From Bacteroidota bacterium (GTDB taxonomy: Bacteria; Bacteroidota; Bacteroidia; Chitinophagales; Chitinophagaceae), in contig JAFAFR010000014.1 of NCBI GenBank assembly GCA_023423405.1, positions 186,001-250,000 on the forward strand: a DNA stretch of 64,000 nucleotides, read 5' to 3'. The notes beneath the pieces were generated by a model. The model saw only the letters and a list, made by a program, of their open reading frames with translations. It did not search any database and was not told the origin of the DNA. This document shows, piece after piece, positions 37,208-46,720 of this stretch; position 1 is the first letter of the stretch, and each line of letters opens with the position of its first letter. The position numbers were made by a program, and so were the translations under genes.

Positions 37208-38740
37208 TTATGGGTTTATTTTTTCAAAATCGTAACTGGTATATTCCACGAAGCCGTTTACGTTTACGTTCACCGACTGCACCTGCTGGTTGCGGATGGT
37301 AAAAGGCCATACGCGGTTGCCATAAAGCGGATCGTTGAAAACTGCCAGGAAGCGGTCTCCGCCCAATGGTTCCAGGATGGCATAACGCCCCTTGTGGTGT
37401 TCAAAGCTTGCCACCAGTTTGTCTTTTTCCAGGCGCAGGCTCATGGTGCCGTAGAGGGAATGGCGGTAGGTGCCGGCAAAAGCAGCCAATGGCAGGCTGG
37501 GTGGTATTTTCATCGCCACGGTGTCACGCCTTGCTTTCAGCAGCCGGCTGTCTTCGGCTGTTTGTTCCCGGTAGTTGTCCAGCGCCTGTTTGCTGTAATT
37601 GCGGTAGGGCAGTGACAACAGGGCATCGGTGATTTCGTTACAAAGCGCTTCATAAAATCCATTGGCGTCGGTATTGGTAAGGACTACCACCGCGGCTTTT
37701 TCTTCGGGAAGGAGCCGGAAGCTGCTCACGAAACCATTCACGCCACCCGTGTGCTCCACCACCAGGCGGCTTTCATATTCCCGGAGGAACCAGCCCAGTC
37801 CGTAGAGGGCAAAATGCGATCGGTTGAATTCGCTGCCGCCATTCCCGAGAATGGATTGTGGCACCCGGGTGCCGCTGATGGCCCGCTCGGGGATCACTTC
37901 TTTTCCCTTCCACTGGCCGTTCTGCAACTGAGTGAGGGCCCAGTTCGACATATCGCGGACACTCGACGAAATGCTTCCCGCCGCTGCAATATTATCGATC
38001 CGGCCATAGGGGATCTTTTTCAGAACGCCTTCCACCACGGTATGCGCTTTTGCCATGTTCCGCGCAGTATCCAGTCCTGCAGAATAGGGAAGGGTATTGC
38101 GCATGTCCAGTGGCTGAAAGATCCTTTCCTGCAGGAAACGGCCCCAGCTCAGCCCGCTGGCTTTTTCCACCACTTCGCCGGCCACGCCAAAAGCGGCATT
38201 GGTATATCCCCAGCGCGCGCGGAAACCAAAAAGGGGCTTCAGCCGGCCGAACCTCTCCTTTACTTCTGCATAGGTGAGATCGGAATCGAAGTACATGAAA
38301 TCGCCCTGGAAAGTGAGAAAACCCAGTCGGTGACAGAGCAGGTCGCGCACTGTGGCATGCTGCGTTACCCAGGGATCGTACTGCCGGAAATCGGACACCC
38401 ATTTTACTACGCTGTCGTTGAGCGACAGCTTACCATCGGCCTCCAGCATGGCCAGGGCGGTGGCGGTAAAAGCCTTGGTATTGCTGCCGATCCCGAAACG
38501 CGTATCGGGATCCACTTTTGCTGTTCCGCCCGTTTCCAGCACGCCATAACCTTTCACCCAGCGCACAGCTCCGTTCTGCACAATGGCCACTGATAAGCCG
38601 GGGATCTTCCATTCCGCCATAGCGGTGCTGATATAACGATCCAGGCTATCCGAAAAAAAATTTCTTTTAACTGCGGGCGCCGGTTGTGCCCACGTATACG
38701 TATAACCGAAAAGGAACAGGCCGAACAGGAAGGAGCGCAT
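37208..38740 (-). CDS. serine hydrolase, class C beta-lactamase-like (510 aa)
   Basis: A signal peptide ends at TWAQP (about residue 19). The beta-lactamase-fold domain (about 28-375) has the SxxK motif SNTK (Ser86, Lys89), the Tyr motif YTN (179-181) and a C-terminal HTGG in place of KTG. The last 100 residues form a DUF3471-like domain (LAAFAGTYRHSLYGTMSLRLEKDKLVASFEHHKG). Such proteins are usually esterases or D-amino-acid peptidases rather than antibiotic-resistance enzymes. It is in line with the M19 dipeptidase downstream. Confidence 0.92.
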   Translation of the reverse strand: MRSFLFGLFLFGYTYTWAQPAPAVKRNFFSDSLDRYISTAMAEWKIPGLSVAIVQNGAVRWVKGYGVLETGGTAKVDPDTRFGIGSNTKAFTATALAMLEADGKLSLNDSVVKWVSDFRQYDPWVTQHATVRDLLCHRLGFLTFQGDFMYFDSDLTYAEVKERFGRLKPLFGFRARWGYTNAAFGVAGEVVEKASGLSWGRFLQERIFQPLDMRNTLPYSAGLDTARNMAKAHTVVEGVLKKIPYGRIDNIAAAGSISSSVRDMSNWALTQLQNGQWKGKEVIPERAISGTRVPQSILGNGGSEFNRSHFALYGLGWFLREYESRLVVEHTGGVNGFVSSFRLLPEEKAAVVVLTNTDANGFYEALCNEITDALLSLPYRNYSKQALDNYREQTAEDSRLLKARRDTVAMKIPPSLPLAAFAGTYRHSLYGTMSLRLEKDKLVASFEHHKGRYAILEPLGGDRFLAVFNDPLYGNRVWPFTIRNQQVQSVNVNVNGFVEYTSYDFEKINP

Positions 38741-38766
38741 GGGATGATTTTGCAGGAAGATACTAA

Positions 38767-39543
38767 CTATTCTTCCTCTTCTTTTTTTCCATCGATCCGG
38801 GTTCCCAGTTGCCGGAGGCGTTTGTATTGTTCGCCGGCCTTTTTGATAAAATCCAGGAGCTGGTATTCCGTAGCCAGTTGCACAAATTCGTAACTGGGTT
38901 TGTAGTAGTGCATGAAGCTGTCTATTTCATCGCCCTCGAGGCCGGTGATCTTCCGCACCTTGCCGCGGGTGAAACGCGTTTCAATGTATTTGTCCTGCTC
39001 CTCCAGGATGAGGCGGTCGCGGAAAGCCGCCATGCTGCGGTTGCGGCGGAAGCGGAATACATTGATGAGCTCATCCAGGTCGAGTCCCACGCCGAAATTG
39101 CCGGAAGCGGGCGGTGAACTCGACAGGCCGAGGCCGGGTTTTTTGAAATCGAAGGCCCGGGCATAGTCCTGCCGGTTCTGCAAAGAATCGAGTTTATGGC
39201 TGCGCGGCATCACCCGCACTTCCTTAAGCGTGGTGACGTTCACGTGGAGGGAAACGTCAAACTGGTTGATGGATGGAATGGCATTGACTGCATATTTGGG
39301 CGTGGACTTTCCGAGATAGGAAAAATAGACGGAATCCGATTCCAGCACCACCAGGGAATACTGTCCCAATGAGTCGGTGATGGTACCCCTTCCGTTGGTT
39401 GTGAGCACGCTTACGTTGGGAAGCGGAACGGTCCGGTTCATTTCGAACACCGTTCCGCGCACTTTTACCTGGGCCAGGAGCCCGGCTCCCTGGAAAAGGG
39501 CGGCGGCTGTCATTATTATATACAGGTTATAGCGCGAAAGCAT
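38767..39543 (-). CDS. carboxypeptidase-regulatory-like domain protein (258 aa)
   Basis: A signal peptide covers about residues 1-24 (ending LLAQ). A CarboxypepD_reg-like beta-sandwich (about 26-105; VRGTVFEMNRTVPLPNVSVLTTNGRGTITDSLGQYSLVV) is followed by a charged helical tail that includes FRFRRNRSMAAFRDRLILEEQDKYIETRFTRG and ends KKEEEE. Similar exported proteins are widespread in Bacteroidota with no defined role. It lies 26 bp upstream of the serine hydrolase on the same strand. Confidence 0.86.
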   Translation of the reverse strand: MLSRYNLYIIMTAAALFQGAGLLAQVKVRGTVFEMNRTVPLPNVSVLTTNGRGTITDSLGQYSLVVLESDSVYFSYLGKSTPKYAVNAIPSINQFDVSLHVNVTTLKEVRVMPRSHKLDSLQNRQDYARAFDFKKPGLGLSSSPPASGNFGVGLDLDELINVFRFRRNRSMAAFRDRLILEEQDKYIETRFTRGKVRKITGLEGDEIDSFMHYYKPSYEFVQLATEYQLLDFIKKAGEQYKRLRQLGTRIDGKKEEEE

Positions 39544-39598
39544 GATGGGAACACAAGGGTACGATCAATTTGCGGTTCTGTTATGGCGGCTGATAATT

Positions 39599-40513
39599 TT
39601 AACGAAGCCCACTTATTTCGCGTTCGTTCGCTTCCGCGAGGATGGCTTTTTCGATCACGGGCGCAAAGTGCAGGTATTCCAGTTCGTGGATGCGGGCGGC
39701 CAGGCGGGCAGGGTCGTCGCCCGTTTCCACCGGGCAGGTCGCCTGGAAAAGGGTAGAACCGTGGTCGTATTCTTCGTCCACCAGGTGAATGGTGATCCCC
39801 GATTCCTTTTCCCCGGCGGCGATCACTGCTTCGTGCACGAACTGGCCGTACATGCCTTTTCCCCCGTATTTGGGCAGAAGGGCGGGGTGAATATTTACCA
39901 TTTTTCCGGCGTAAGCGCGGATCAGGTCCGCCGGGACCTTCCAGAGGAAACCGGCCAGTACGATAAAATCAATGTGCGCTGTCCTGAGCTCGGGCAGGTA
40001 GGCGTCGCCCCGGAAGAACTTTTCTTTTTCGATCATCAGGAGGGGAATGCCATTTTCAGCGGCGATGGCGATCACCCCGGCGCCCGGTTTATTACAAACG
40101 ACCAGGCTGATGCGGATGCGGGGGTGGTTCCGGAAATATTCGATCAGCCGCCGGGCATTGGAACCGGCTCCGGAAGCAAAAACAGCGACCTGTATAAGGG
40201 GCATATCCTGTGGTTTTGGGAGTTCAGCAGAGAGGGGTTTTCCCGCTATCCGCCGGCCAAGGCGAACGAGGTAGGTTCTGAAAAAAGCAAACTGTCCGAG
40301 GGGAATGCTTACCAGCAAAACCATCAGCGGCCAGCAAATGGTGACTAATATAATATATAAGGTGGCCCATAAAAGATCGTTTTCAATAGGAAAGAAAGCC
40401 ATCAGTTTTCGGCCGACCCAGCCCGTGAGACTGCCCCCTGTGGCAAAGGTGAGCAGGATCAGGAAAAGCCGTAAGGGGCCTACCTTCCATTTGGCCTTGA
40501 GGTTTTCGAACAT
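39599..40513 (-). CDS. purN: DUF6787-like membrane domain fused to phosphoribosylglycinamide formyltransferase (304 aa)
   Basis: Residues 104-304 are a complete PurN (10-formyl-THF GAR transformylase of purine synthesis): VAVFASGAGSNARRLIEYF, then VNIHPALLPKYGGKGMYG with the catalytic His and ITIHLVDEEYDHGSTLFQ. Residues 1-90 are a different domain with two membrane helices (LRLFLILLTFATGGSLTGWVG; TLYIILVTICWPLMVLLVSIP), as in small Bacteroidota proteins of the DUF6787 type. The frame is continuous through a short linker (AGKPLSAELPKPQD). Translation from ATG 40513 gives a membrane-anchored PurN. An internal ATG at 40204 would give a soluble PurN of 201 aa, so both products are possible. Confidence 0.9.
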   Translation of the reverse strand: MFENLKAKWKVGPLRLFLILLTFATGGSLTGWVGRKLMAFFPIENDLLWATLYIILVTICWPLMVLLVSIPLGQFAFFRTYLVRLGRRIAGKPLSAELPKPQDMPLIQVAVFASGAGSNARRLIEYFRNHPRIRISLVVCNKPGAGVIAIAAENGIPLLMIEKEKFFRGDAYLPELRTAHIDFIVLAGFLWKVPADLIRAYAGKMVNIHPALLPKYGGKGMYGQFVHEAVIAAGEKESGITIHLVDEEYDHGSTLFQATCPVETGDDPARLAARIHELEYLHFAPVIEKAILAEANEREISGLR

Positions 40514-40660
40514 GCCGCAAACTAAGAGAAATGTTTGAAGAAAACAGAATACGGATGGTACAAATATGCTATTCGAAAATTTGTGCAACGCGTTGAAATG
40601 CAAGGACTGCGCGGAGAAGAAAAAAATCAGGAATGTTGATATATTGTCAATATCGTGTCA

Positions 40661-40668
40661 TATTTTTG
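40661..40668 (+). promoter_or_regulatory. -7 promoter box TATTTTTG for the respiratory operon
   Basis: TATTTTTG fits TAnnTTTG and lies 55 bp before the actA start at 40716. A TTG at 40636-40638, 22 bp upstream, could serve as the -33 element. The region is shared with the divergent DUF6787-purN gene. Confidence 0.4.
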
Positions 40669-40715
40669 CTGCCGAATCGCATCTTTTTAACATTACCAAC
40701 AGACATTTCCAGCTT

Positions 40716-41963
40716 ATGATTTCCTATAGATCGGTTGCGAAGAGTGTAGTTTCCAGTGTTCTCCTATTAACTGTTGTTTGTTTTGGTCAACCCCTTTTCG
40801 CCCAGGATGGCAAGGCCCTGTTCCAGTCAAATTGCGCCTCCTGCCACGCCGTTAAAAAGAACCTGACTGGTCCGGCCCTGGCTGGAGTGGAAGAAAGGGT
40901 AGGCGACAAAAAGCTGCTCCACGAGTGGATCCGCAACAACCAGAAGGTGCTGGCATCGGGTAACAAGTACTTTTCCGATCTCTACAACCAGTGGAACAAG
41001 ACCCCGATGAACGTGTTCCCCAGCCTGACCGACGCGGAAATCGATGCGATGCTGGCCTATATCAATACGGAAGCCAGCAAGTCGGACGCTCCTGCGGGCG
41101 GCGCCGGCACTCCCCAGGCCAAGGCGGAAAGCAGCGATTCCTCTTTATTGTATGGCATCCTCACCCTCATCCTCGCCATCATTGTATTCACCCTTTTGCA
41201 GGTGAATGCCAACCTGAAAAAACTCAGCGACGACAAAGAAGGCGTTCCAGCGCACGAGCCGGTTCCCTTCTGGCGCAACAAAGCTTATATTGCCCTTTTT
41301 GCCGTGGTGCTTTTCATCATCGGCGGTTATTATACCATCCAGGGAGCCATTGGCCTGGGCCGGAACAAGGACTACCAGCCCGAGCAACCCATTTACTACT
41401 CGCATAAAGTGCATGCGGGCACCAACCAGATCAACTGTTTGTACTGCCACGGCGGTGCGCAGGATGGCAAGCACGCCAATATTCCCTCGCTCAATGTGTG
41501 CATGAACTGTCACATGGCCATCAGCGAATACAGCGGCGAAAAGCTGTTCCGCGAAGACGGCACCGAGGTGAATGGCACCGAAGAAATCAAAAAAATCTAC
41601 GCCCATACCGGCTGGGATCCCGATCAGAAAAAATACGCCAACCCGGCCAAACCCATCGAATGGGTGAAGATCCACAACCTGCCCGACCACGTTTATTTCA
41701 GCCACACCCAGCACGTGGTGGCCGGAAAAGTGGCCTGTCAAACCTGCCATGGCGATATCCAGGGCATGGACGAGGTGAAGCAATTCACCGATCTCAGCAT
41801 GGGCTGGTGTATTAACTGCCACCGCGAGACAAAAGTTCAGTTCAACGATAATAAATTCTACAGCATTTACGAGAAATTCCACGAAGACCTGAAAAATGGT
41901 AAACTGGACAGTGTAACCGTAGAGAAAATCGGTGGTACGGAATGTCAGAAATGTCACTATTAA
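40716..41963 (+). CDS. actA: alternative complex III subunit A, mono- plus pentaheme cytochrome c (415 aa)
   Basis: This is an electron-transfer subunit of alternative complex III (menaquinol:cytochrome c oxidoreductase). A signal peptide ends at LFAQ (residue 30). A monoheme cytochrome domain with CASCH (40-44) is followed by a membrane helix, a second membrane helix (YIALFAVVLFIIGGYYTI) and a pentaheme domain with CLYCH, CMNCH, CQTCH, CINCH and CQKCH, six hemes in all. An N-terminal monoheme fused to the pentaheme protein is the arrangement common in Bacteroidota. The start is ATG 40716; the longer upstream frame has no signal peptide. It is first in the act-cox cluster. Confidence 0.94.
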   Translation: MISYRSVAKSVVSSVLLLTVVCFGQPLFAQDGKALFQSNCASCHAVKKNLTGPALAGVEERVGDKKLLHEWIRNNQKVLASGNKYFSDLYNQWNKTPMNVFPSLTDAEIDAMLAYINTEASKSDAPAGGAGTPQAKAESSDSSLLYGILTLILAIIVFTLLQVNANLKKLSDDKEGVPAHEPVPFWRNKAYIALFAVVLFIIGGYYTIQGAIGLGRNKDYQPEQPIYYSHKVHAGTNQINCLYCHGGAQDGKHANIPSLNVCMNCHMAISEYSGEKLFREDGTEVNGTEEIKKIYAHTGWDPDQKKYANPAKPIEWVKIHNLPDHVYFSHTQHVVAGKVACQTCHGDIQGMDEVKQFTDLSMGWCINCHRETKVQFNDNKFYSIYEKFHEDLKNGKLDSVTVEKIGGTECQKCHY

Positions 41964-42030
41964 GCCGCATCTGAGGCATCGTTAACTATTTCATCACCAA
42001 AAAATCAATGCCCCTTCCGGGGTTTGGTAT

Positions 42031-45000
42031 ATGGAGCAAAAAAAGTACTGGCAAAGTTTCGGTGAGTTGAACAACTCAGCAGCACATCAAAAGAACGTTC
42101 AGGACGAATTCAGTGAAGATTTGCCTTTTGAGGGGCTGGATGCAATGGGTACCAAAACACCCAGGCGGGACTTCCTGAAATACGTGGGTTTCAGTACAGC
42201 CGCTGCAGCAATTGCTGCGAGCTGTGAAACTCCTGTAAAAAAAGCGATCCCCTTCGTCAATCGTCCGGCCGACCTGATCCCGGGAGTGGCGGAATACTAT
42301 GCCACCACCTATGTGGCCGGCGGTGATGCCATTCCGGTAGTTGCGAAAGTGCGGGACGGACGTCCCATCAAGCTGGAGGGCAACGAGCTGTCTTCCCTCA
42401 CGGGAGGCGCCACCACGCCGCAGGTACAGGCCTCTGTGCTGGATCTCTACGATACGGCCCGCCTGCGTTTCCCCCATGCCGATGGTAAGGAAGTGACCAC
42501 TTTCGACGCCTTCGATAAAATGGTAAGCGGTGCGCTGGCCGGTGTCGGTGGCGCGCCTGTTGTATTGCTGACCAGCACCCTGAACAGTCCCTCCGGCCGC
42601 CAGGTGGTAAGCGAATTCCTCGCCAAATACCCCGGCAGCCGCCATGTACAATACGACGCTATTTCCTACAGCGGTTTGCTCCTGGCCAATGAAGCCAGCT
42701 ACGGCAAACGCGCCATCCCCGTATACGAGTTCGGCAAGGCCAGCGTGATCGTGAGCCTCGGCGCCGATTTCCTCGGCACCTGGCTGAACCCCGCTGAATT
42801 CCAGCGCGGTTATACAAAGGGCCGCAAGGTAGATCCGGCCAATCCCTCCATGAGCAAGCACTACCAGTTTGAGGGCATGCTCAGCATGACGGGCGCCAAT
42901 GCCGATGAACGGTTTACCCATCGCCCTTCTGAAACCCTTGCCGTGGCTACGGCCCTGCTCAGCGCCGTAAACGGCCAGGGCGCCAGCGGTATCAGCAGCG
43001 ATAAGCTGAAAAAAGGCATCGAAAAAGCAGCCAGGGACCTGGCCGCCAACCGCGGCGCCGCCCTGGTGGTAAGTGGCAGCAACGATGTGAACGTGCAGAT
43101 CCTGGTGAACGCCATCAACGAAGCGGTGGGCGCCAACGGCACCACGGTGAACTGGGGCAGCACCCTGCAGAACAAGGCTGGTGTCGACAGCGACATGGCT
43201 GCCCTGGTGAACGATCTCAACGCCGGAACCGTGGGAGCCCTGATCGTGATCGACGCCAACCCCGCCTACGACTACCACGAAGCCGACAAATTCCTCGCCG
43301 GCCTGAAAAAGACCCGCGTTACCATCGCCCTCAGCGAGAAAAACGACGAAACCGCGCAGGCCTGCAAATACATTCTTCCTACCCATCATTTCCTGGAAAG
43401 CTGGGGTGATGCGGAGCCGAAAAGCGGCTATATCAGCCTGTTGCAACCCACTATTGCACCCCTGTTCAAAACCCGCCAGTGGCAGGAATCCCTGCTGAAA
43501 TGGTCGGGCAACAATACCAGTTATGCCGACTACCACAAGGCATTCTGGACGGCCAAACTGGGAGGCAACGATACCTATCTCAAAGCCCTGCAGGATGGCG
43601 TGATCGAATCTTCACCCGCCGCTGCCGGTGCATCTTATAACGGCGCTGCTGTTGCCGCTGCCGTCGGAGCCACCGCTACACCGGCAAAAACAGGCGTGAA
43701 CGGTAAAACCGCCGGCGTGGAACTGGTTCTCTACCAAAAATCTTCGCTGGCCGATGGCCGCCATGCCAATAACCCCTGGTTGCAGGAAATGCCCGATCCT
43801 ATTACCCGCGCCACCTGGGACAACTACGTAATGATGTCGCCGGCCCTGGGTAAAAAACTGTTCGGGATCGACCTCACCAACGCCACCCAGTCGGATCAAT
43901 ACGAGGCTTTCCCCAAGAAGCCCGTGGTGAACCTGAAAGTGGCGAATAAAAATGCAGTATCCCTGCCCGTATTGCTGATTCCCGGTATGCAGGAAGACAC
44001 GGTAGCCGTAGCCGTTGGTTATGGCCGTTCCAAAGAGATCGGGAAAGCCGCAGCCGGCGTGGGACAGAACGTATATCATTTTGCATCTTTCAATGGTAAG
44101 TCGCTGATGTACCATGCGGCCGCCGAAGTGGAAGCTACCGGTAAAACCTACCCCATCGCTACCACGCAAACCCACAGTTCTTATGAAGGCCGTCACGAAG
44201 TGATCAAAGAGATCACCCTGGACTCCTTCAAAAAAGACCGCGACCAGGTGCTGAATGCCCGCAAAAAAGAGCTGGCGCCCTGGGGAGGCCTGGAGAACTA
44301 TGAGAAAGACGGAACCATCTATCCCGTATTCGACAAGCCCGGCATCAAGTGGGGCATGAGCATCGATATGAACAGTTGTTACGGCTGCGGCGCCTGCGTG
44401 GTGGCCTGTACCGCTGAAAACAACGTAGCTGTGGTGGGCAAGCCCGAAGTGCTGCGCGCCCACGACATGCACTGGCTGCGGATCGACCGTTATTTCAGCG
44501 GCGACGTGAACGACCCCGAAAGCATTCAGACCGTTTTCCAGCCCATGCTTTGCCAGCACTGTGACAACGCTCCCTGTGAGAACGTTTGCCCGGTGGCCGC
44601 CACCAACCACAGCAGCGAGGGCCTCAACCAGATGACTTATAACCGTTGTATCGGTACCCGCTATTGCGCGAACAACTGTCCCTATAAAGTGCGCCGCTTC
44701 AACTGGGCCGATTATACCGGCTCCGACAGCTTCAAGCACAACCAGGACGAAATGAACGATGTGGTCCTCATGATGAACGACGACCTCACGCGCATGGTGC
44801 TGAACCCGGATGTGACGGTGAGAAGCCGTGGTGTGATCGAAAAATGTTCTTTCTGCGTGCAGCGCCTGCAGGAAGGAAAACTGAAAGCGAAAAAGGAAAA
44901 CCGTACGCTGGTGGACAGCGACGTGAAAACCGCCTGCCAGCAGGCCTGCGCCGCCGACGCCATCGTGTTCGGCAACGTGAACAACAGCCAGAGCGCGGTA

Positions 45001-45171
45001 TCCAAAACACGTGAGGAAAACAAGCAGCGTCTCTATTATGCGCTGGAGCAGATCCACGTAATGCCGAACGTGAGCTACCTGGCCAAGGTCAGGAATACGG
45101 ATCACATCAGCGCACACGCGGAAGGGCACGGAGAACATGCTGCTGCAGCGGAGAAACCCGCGCACGGATAA
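42031..45171 (+). CDS. actB: alternative complex III subunit B, Mo-oxidoreductase-like iron-sulfur protein (1046 aa)
   Basis: The N-terminus carries a twin-arginine-like motif TPRRDFLKYVGF (residues 48-59). Residues about 75-720 are a molybdopterin-oxidoreductase-like domain that in this family binds no cofactor. The C-terminal part has ferredoxin-type cluster motifs (CYGCGACVVAC; CQHCDNAPCENVCP; CIGTRYCANNCP; CSFCVQRL...CQQACAADAI) for three 4Fe-4S and one 3Fe-4S cluster, as in ActB. The tail is His-rich (HISAHAEGHGEHAAA). It passes electrons from the quinol site to the ActA/ActE hemes on the periplasmic side. Confidence 0.95.
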   Translation: MEQKKYWQSFGELNNSAAHQKNVQDEFSEDLPFEGLDAMGTKTPRRDFLKYVGFSTAAAAIAASCETPVKKAIPFVNRPADLIPGVAEYYATTYVAGGDAIPVVAKVRDGRPIKLEGNELSSLTGGATTPQVQASVLDLYDTARLRFPHADGKEVTTFDAFDKMVSGALAGVGGAPVVLLTSTLNSPSGRQVVSEFLAKYPGSRHVQYDAISYSGLLLANEASYGKRAIPVYEFGKASVIVSLGADFLGTWLNPAEFQRGYTKGRKVDPANPSMSKHYQFEGMLSMTGANADERFTHRPSETLAVATALLSAVNGQGASGISSDKLKKGIEKAARDLAANRGAALVVSGSNDVNVQILVNAINEAVGANGTTVNWGSTLQNKAGVDSDMAALVNDLNAGTVGALIVIDANPAYDYHEADKFLAGLKKTRVTIALSEKNDETAQACKYILPTHHFLESWGDAEPKSGYISLLQPTIAPLFKTRQWQESLLKWSGNNTSYADYHKAFWTAKLGGNDTYLKALQDGVIESSPAAAGASYNGAAVAAAVGATATPAKTGVNGKTAGVELVLYQKSSLADGRHANNPWLQEMPDPITRATWDNYVMMSPALGKKLFGIDLTNATQSDQYEAFPKKPVVNLKVANKNAVSLPVLLIPGMQEDTVAVAVGYGRSKEIGKAAAGVGQNVYHFASFNGKSLMYHAAAEVEATGKTYPIATTQTHSSYEGRHEVIKEITLDSFKKDRDQVLNARKKELAPWGGLENYEKDGTIYPVFDKPGIKWGMSIDMNSCYGCGACVVACTAENNVAVVGKPEVLRAHDMHWLRIDRYFSGDVNDPESIQTVFQPMLCQHCDNAPCENVCPVAATNHSSEGLNQMTYNRCIGTRYCANNCPYKVRRFNWADYTGSDSFKHNQDEMNDVVLMMNDDLTRMVLNPDVTVRSRGVIEKCSFCVQRLQEGKLKAKKENRTLVDSDVKTACQQACAADAIVFGNVNNSQSAVSKTREENKQRLYYALEQIHVMPNVSYLAKVRNTDHISAHAEGHGEHAAAAEKPAHG

Positions 45172-45246
45172 GAGAACGGGTGAATTGAACGAACGAAAAA
45201 TAAAACCAACGGCAGAAGGGAAACCGGAAGCCAAATGCTTATCGAT

Positions 45247-46686
45247 ATGGCATCATTAAGATACGAATCGCAGGTAAGGGAACCATTGGTAACGGGCGCA
45301 AAGACCTATCATCAGGTTACGGAAGACATCGTGCGGCCCATTGAAGGCAAACCCACCAAGCTCTGGAAGATCGGTTTTACTATTTCCATCCTCTTCCTTC
45401 TTTTCGGGGTGTATTCCGTGTACCGGGAAGTGGTGTATGGCATCGGGGAATGGAACCTGAACAAGACCATCGGCTGGGGTTGGGACATCACCAACTTCGT
45501 GTGGTGGGTAGGTATCGGTCACGCCGGAACCCTGATCTCCGCGATCCTCCTGCTTTTCCGCCAGGGCTGGCGTACCGGCGTGAACCGCGCCGCAGAAGCG
45601 ATGACCATCTTTGCGGTAATGTGCGCGGGCCAGTTCCCCATCTTCCACATGGGACGTGTGTGGATGGCCTTCTTCGTACTGCCTTATCCCAATACCCGCG
45701 GCCCGCTTTGGGTGAACTTCAACTCACCCCTGCTCTGGGATGTATTTGCGATCTCTACCTATTTCACCGTATCACTGCTGTTCTGGTATTGCGGCCTCAT
45801 TCCCGACCTCGCTACCGTGCGTGACCGCGCCCGCGAAAAATGGCGCAAGCGCATGTACGGCGTGCTCGCCTTCGGATGGACCGGTTCTACCAAACACTGG
45901 CAGCGCCACGAGGCCCTTTCCCTTGTACTGGCCGGTCTCAGTACCCCGCTGGTTCTTTCTGTGCACACCATCGTATCCTTCGACTTCGCCACCTCCGTTA
46001 TCCCGGGCTGGCATACCACCATCTTCCCGCCCTATTTCGTGGCCGGTGCCATCTTCTCGGGATTTGCCATGGTGCAAACCCTGCTGATCATCACCCGTAA
46101 GGTCTTGTACCTGGATGACTATATTACCATGGAGCACATCGAAGTGATGAACAAGGTGATCGTGCTCACGGGTTCCATTGTGGGCATTGCCTATATTACC
46201 GAGCTCTTTATTTCCTGGTATGGCCAGAACCCTTATGAAGAAGCCGCCTTCAAAAACCGCTGGGACCTCAGCACGCCCTATGGCTGGGCTTACTGGCTGA
46301 TGATGAGCTGTAACGTAATTGCGCCCCAGTTCTTCTGGTTCCGCAAGCTGCGCCGCAACCTCGTCTTCACCTTCTTCATGAGCATCATCGTGAACGTGGG
46401 CATGTGGTTCGAACGTTTTGTGATCATCGTAACCTCTATCTACCGCGATTACCTGCCCAGTAGCTGGAGCACCTACTATGCACCCTCTATTTGGGAGGTT
46501 GGCTTCTACCTGGGAACCTTTGGGCTGTTCTTCACCTGCTTCTTCCTCTTCTCGAAATTCTTCCCTGTAATTGCCATTGCAGAGATCAAACATATCCTGA
46601 AGAAAAACGGTGAAAGCTATAAAGACGAAATGGATAAACAGGAAGGAGAATCGGTAGAAGAATTTGCGCGCGAATACGCGCACTGA
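45247..46686 (+). CDS. actC: alternative complex III subunit C, NrfD/PsrC-like quinol-binding membrane protein (479 aa)
   Basis: This is a polytopic protein with about ten membrane helices of the NrfD/PsrC family. Family stretches are WNLNKTIGWGWDITNFVWWVGIGHAGTLISA, CAGQFPIFHMGRVW and WHTTIFPPYFVAGAIFSGFAM. It forms the quinol-oxidising and possibly proton-translocating core of the complex. The ATG at 45247 (MASLRYES) matches the usual start; ATG 45235 adds four residues. It is followed by actD after a 34-bp gap. Confidence 0.95.
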   Translation: MASLRYESQVREPLVTGAKTYHQVTEDIVRPIEGKPTKLWKIGFTISILFLLFGVYSVYREVVYGIGEWNLNKTIGWGWDITNFVWWVGIGHAGTLISAILLLFRQGWRTGVNRAAEAMTIFAVMCAGQFPIFHMGRVWMAFFVLPYPNTRGPLWVNFNSPLLWDVFAISTYFTVSLLFWYCGLIPDLATVRDRAREKWRKRMYGVLAFGWTGSTKHWQRHEALSLVLAGLSTPLVLSVHTIVSFDFATSVIPGWHTTIFPPYFVAGAIFSGFAMVQTLLIITRKVLYLDDYITMEHIEVMNKVIVLTGSIVGIAYITELFISWYGQNPYEEAAFKNRWDLSTPYGWAYWLMMSCNVIAPQFFWFRKLRRNLVFTFFMSIIVNVGMWFERFVIIVTSIYRDYLPSSWSTYYAPSIWEVGFYLGTFGLFFTCFFLFSKFFPVIAIAEIKHILKKNGESYKDEMDKQEGESVEEFAREYAH

Positions 46687-46720
46687 TAATGCGCTGTTTT
46701 AAAAAACTGAATTTGAAAAT

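Noticed and set aside
43612..45234. 540-codon minus-strand frame opposite actB
   Set aside because: It is a shadow of actB: the product is His/Val/Ala-rich without motifs.
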